Positions 61,212 through 64,000 of a stretch of 64,000 nt of DNA are shown piece by piece. The position numbers and the translations under genes were made by a program. The stretch is taken from NCBI RefSeq assembly GCF_000150275.1, contig NW_002060948.1, positions 4,228,759 to 4,292,758 on the forward strand, given 5' to 3'. The notes beneath the pieces are model-generated. The model did not search any database. It was given only the letters and a program-made list of their open reading frames with translations, and was not told the DNA's origin. Within the stretch, counting starts at the first letter, position 1, and each line of letters begins with the position of its first letter. This stretch comes from Trichoplax adhaerens. Lineage: Eukaryota > Placozoa > Uniplacotomia > Trichoplacea > Trichoplacidae.

Positions 61212-61756
61212 TGTCACAATTTCACTTCTGCGACAAGGTAACGTACAGTAAAAGTCTATGAGTAGCTACTGACTTAAACGCCCTTTTACTTAACGTTAAA
61301 CACACTCAGCAAAAGACTGTAAAGATGAAACTAAATTAGCAAAGATACATCTACAACTTTTTACCAACACTGAACTCTTTCCCATTTATATAGGAACCGT
61401 CTAATTTCTAAACAACAACAGTATTATTGTTATATCTTACTAGGAGAAACATCTCGAACTGAGATGTTCCTTACATAGCTTTCCTATCAGTAAATATTTT
61501 GAATCTCTTACTTATACTTAATCTTAATCTAAGCTCGTAGGTTGTCTAATTCAACTATCATCAACTAGAACTTGAATCATCTTAGTACTATCTGTCACAC
61601 AATAACAATCAATATCAAGTATGTAATGAACTATTACAAACAACATCCACGTTAAGGCATTACTTATCTTACCTAGTACTACAAATATGGATATTCTCCA
61701 TACTAGCTACTACTGTACTTAGTAAACTATCCTAATGACAAGGCAACACCGTAACA
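61212..61756 (-). mobile_element. solo LTR with perfect target duplication TCTAG
   Basis: 545 bp. On the minus strand it begins tgttacgg and ends aattgtgaca, and it is flanked by tctag at 61207-61211 and 61757-61761. It is the reverse-oriented partner of 47529-48080. The high identity between copies and the intact target duplication indicate a recent insertion. No internal genes. Confidence 0.88.
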
Positions 61757-61761
61757 TCTAG

Positions 61762-62151
61762 ATTCCACTTCAGCAGTCAGTTTTAATGTCACAGAGATGC
61801 ACTATTAGTAAAATTATTGATATAAAGATTACCTTGAATACAGCATAAAACTAATGACAAACGTTTTATTTTTAAGCTTATAAATTACTCTTAAGACAAT
61901 TAGGGTCACTTTTACACTGCTACTACATACTATGCCGCGAAGATACCATACGGAACTAAAATCATTCATAAAATTGAATTGATATTTTATTTACGAACTT
62001 ACTGGAACGCAACTATTATGCGTTTGAATTAGCTATCTGCGATTAACCGCATTTACGGTAGCGAGATATACGGTGCATGTAAAATTGAAGAACAGGAATA
62101 TGCAGTAGTAAAATATGTCGCTAAGGTCTATCAAAATTGATATTTCGATTC
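61762..62151. other. 3' flank of the SEA-domain gene
   Basis: About 390 bp between the LTR and the stop codon of the next gene. Presumably 3' UTR and spacer; nothing else seen. Confidence 0.4.
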
Positions 62152-64000
62152 TTAGCCATTGTTAGATTGATTTTCATTATTTTCGTAGCTTTCATAAATG
62201 TTATCTGAAATATTTTCTTCAGGTAAGCTGATACTTTGGCTGTTATTATTTGTAGCTCCTGCGATATAAACATTCTCTTTAGTTGGAAGCACTTTGAGTT
62301 GTACATCTGCCTGATGCGATTTGTAGGATCGTTTGTGTTTAAAGTACAGGATTAGAAATATTAGAATCAAAATAGTGGCACCGACAGTACCGACAGAAAC
62401 TCCAATAATTAAAATGAGGTTTTGTGTTGTCTCCCCACATCTAGTGCCTCGAAATCCTGCTGTACAGTTGCATCTTTGCTGGCCGTCTACGATGTGGCAC
62501 TTCCCACCATTGTAACAGAAATTGTTACCGCAATCATTATCAGAATAGCATCCTGTGTTGGAATAGGGATTACCTTGATAACCTGTTTCGCAGAGACAGC
62601 TATAAGATCCTTCCGTATTTACGCATATTGTATTTTTACCACATGAAGACTTATTTAAGCATTCATCAATGTCGATGCAGTTGCTTCCTGAATAGCCCGC
62701 TTTACATCGACATAAATAAGTACCTAGCAAGTTGACACATATTTGGCTAACATTGTTGCAACTGTTATCGATATTATTTGCACATTCGTCATAATCTTTA
62801 ATAACGGCCTTCTGTAAATATTGTCCATTGATGGTGACATTGCTACTAGTAATAATATTGCGTAGTTCATGTAGACTAAAGTTTGCTGTCAGTTGGAATA
62901 GTACATGGTAATCTATAATAATGCTGCCTGATCGAAAGCCTTTTACTTTAACTTGTTCAAAATTGGGGCTTGTTACTGAGGATGAATTAAAAGCAATTGT
63001 TAGCGCGGTAGTAGCTCTTCTTTGAAGTATTTGATATTCAGCACTTGTTTGATCATTCAGTGACGAATTGAAATTACTAGTAATCTCAACAATTCCGATA
63101 AATAATTTACCATGTTGACAATGTGAATCTGATTGCAATTGCACTTCTGATAATAGACTATTGGAATAATATCCGATCTTACAACTGCAATATATGTTGT
63201 TGTGATATGTCATACAGTTTGCCTTTTTACCGCAATTCTTGCTGTTATTACAAATAATTTCTGGAGTACAATCAATTCCATTACCGTAGTAGCCTAATTT
63301 GCATTGACATAGATAAGATCCAACAGTATTTATACAGTTAGCTTGAGTATGACAGTTATTCTGATTGAGTGAGCATTCATCGATGTCTTGACATAGAGAC
63401 ATAGCTTGACCTGAAAATCCAGGATCACACTTACATATGTAAGAACCATTAACGTTGAGGCAGGTAGAGTTATCAACACATTTATTTGTAGTAGTAGTAG
63501 AATTGCATTCGTTGGTATCATGACAAGTATAACCATCGCCGTTATATCCAGATCTGCACTGACATTGATACGATCCCATAGTGTTAATGCACTGTGCAAA
63601 ACTAGAACAGTTATGATGCGATGACGAACATTCGTTTTCGTCAACGCACGATTTTCCATTACCGGTATATCCTAACTTGCATTTGCATAGATAGGATCCT
63701 ACATTATTAATACAATTAGCATTAGTGTGGCATTGATTATAATTATTCGTAAAACATTCATTAATATCTTCACATATGAATCCGGTTCCTGTATAGCCAG
63801 AGTTACAGAAACAAGTATAAGATCCATTATTATTGACACATTTGCTATGAATGGAGCAGTTGTGTAATCCAAGCGAACATTCATTGATGTCAGAACACGT
63901 TTTACCATTTCCAGTATATCCAGGATAACAAGAGCACGTATACGATCCAATATTATTAAAGCAACGACTATTAGCTGAACAAACATTGCTGTTAAGTGTG
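62152..64000 (-). CDS. EGF/SEA-domain single-pass membrane protein, 3' part (5' end outside the window)
   Basis: One exon, open from the window edge to TAG/TAA at 62152, about 615 residues. Domain order: about seven calcium-binding-type EGFs (DINECSLGLHNCS...GSYTCFC, DENECSSSHHNCS, DIDECSLNQNNCH, with NxxGSYxCxC and GYxGNG); a SEA domain (LFIGIVEITSNFNSSL...) with GSIII D at about 62908-62928, matching the SEA autoproteolysis motif GS(V/I)3; three more EGFs (DYDECANN, DIDECLNKSS, CGNNFCYNGGKC); a membrane span (LILIIGVSVGTVGATILILI then FLILYF) with stop-transfer KHKR; and a tail of about 60 residues rich in Asn/Ser with NIYESYENNE. The EGFs are of the long, fibulin/uromodulin-like kind, unlike the 38-residue repeats of the neighbouring ligand gene, and are packed in one exon. 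Likely a cell-surface adhesion protein; no specific orthologue is claimed. Confidence 0.88.
   Translation of the reverse strand, partial: TLNSNVCSANSRCFNNIGSYTCSCYPGYTGNGKTCSDINECSLGLHNCSIHSKCVNNNGSYTCFCNSGYTGTGFICEDINECFTNNYNQCHTNANCINNVGSYLCKCKLGYTGNGKSCVDENECSSSHHNCSSFAQCINTMGSYQCQCRSGYNGDGYTCHDTNECNSTTTTNKCVDNSTCLNVNGSYICKCDPGFSGQAMSLCQDIDECSLNQNNCHTQANCINTVGSYLCQCKLGYYGNGIDCTPEIICNNSKNCGKKANCMTYHNNIYCSCKIGYYSNSLLSEVQLQSDSHCQHGKLFIGIVEITSNFNSSLNDQTSAEYQILQRRATTALTIAFNSSSVTSPNFEQVKVKGFRSGSIIIDYHVLFQLTANFSLHELRNIITSSNVTINGQYLQKAVIKDYDECANNIDNSCNNVSQICVNLLGTYLCRCKAGYSGSNCIDIDECLNKSSCGKNTICVNTEGSYSCLCETGYQGNPYSNTGCYSDNDCGNNFCYNGGKCHIVDGQQRCNCTAGFRGTRCGETTQNLILIIGVSVGTVGATILILIFLILYFKHKRSYKSHQADVQLKVLPTKENVYIAGATNNNSQSISLPEENISDNIYESYENNENQSNNG

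Noticed and set aside
47529-61756. Two LTRs as the ends of one large composite element
   Set aside because: They are in opposite orientation, and the right copy has its own perfect target duplication, so they are independent insertions.
1-64000. tRNA, rRNA or CRISPR features
   Set aside because: No tRNA B-box-like plus cloverleaf, rRNA conserved core or regularly spaced short direct repeats were recognised by eye. A tRNA scan was not possible.

Overview
The window is nuclear DNA of an early-branching animal, most likely a placozoan (Trichoplax/Hoilungia type). The organism is an inference. What I see directly is AT-rich DNA, spliceosomal introns with GT..AG ends, intron-poor class A GPCRs, and large Notch-ligand-like and EGF-rich membrane proteins. 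No bacterial operons, rRNA, tRNA or CRISPR were recognised.

All confident genes lie on the minus strand. (1) 670-1647: a one-exon alpha/beta-hydrolase-like protein of unknown function, possibly frameshifted near its 3' end. (2) 2.06-3.5 kb: a dense cluster of palindromes and hairpins. (3) 6033-7163 and 14836-15972: two paralogous one-exon class A GPCRs in gene-poor DNA, with a solo LTR (12735-13284) between them. (4) 16.3-22.3 kb: only weak exon candidates on the plus strand. (5) 22832-25204: a three-exon gene for a degenerate tyrosine-recombinase-like protein. (6) 27033-45469: the main gene, which I assembled as 50 exons whose lengths sum to 10,125 nt (3,375 codons including the stop) with every splice phase consistent. 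It encodes a Jagged/Serrate-like Notch ligand: signal peptide, MNNL domain, only the first half of a DSL domain, 25 single-exon EGF repeats, the Jagged-type EGF1-EGF2 pair, about 43 more EGF repeats, a VWC domain, a Jagged/Serrate C-terminal region, one membrane span and a long cytoplasmic tail. An in-frame TGA sits at 30734-30736.

(7) 45.5-61.8 kb: two solo LTRs, then a decayed tandem copy of the 5' half of the Jagged-like gene (about 50.5-58.5 kb) with stop codons, a lost splice acceptor and missing EGF cysteines; then older EGF fossils and another solo LTR (61212-61756) inverted relative to, and the same family as, that at 47529-48080. (8) 62152-64000: the 3' part of another membrane gene (calcium-binding-type EGFs, SEA domain, EGFs, membrane span, short tail) that continues beyond the window.

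The central story is evolution of a Notch-ligand-like locus by exon duplication. A triplet of EGF exons (120, 117 and 114 nt) recurs through the 5' array, one 820-bp block is nearly identical to its neighbour including introns, and the whole 5' region has been duplicated once and then lost. The added EGF array sits where the second half of the receptor-binding DSL domain should be, so whether this protein can still engage Notch is open.
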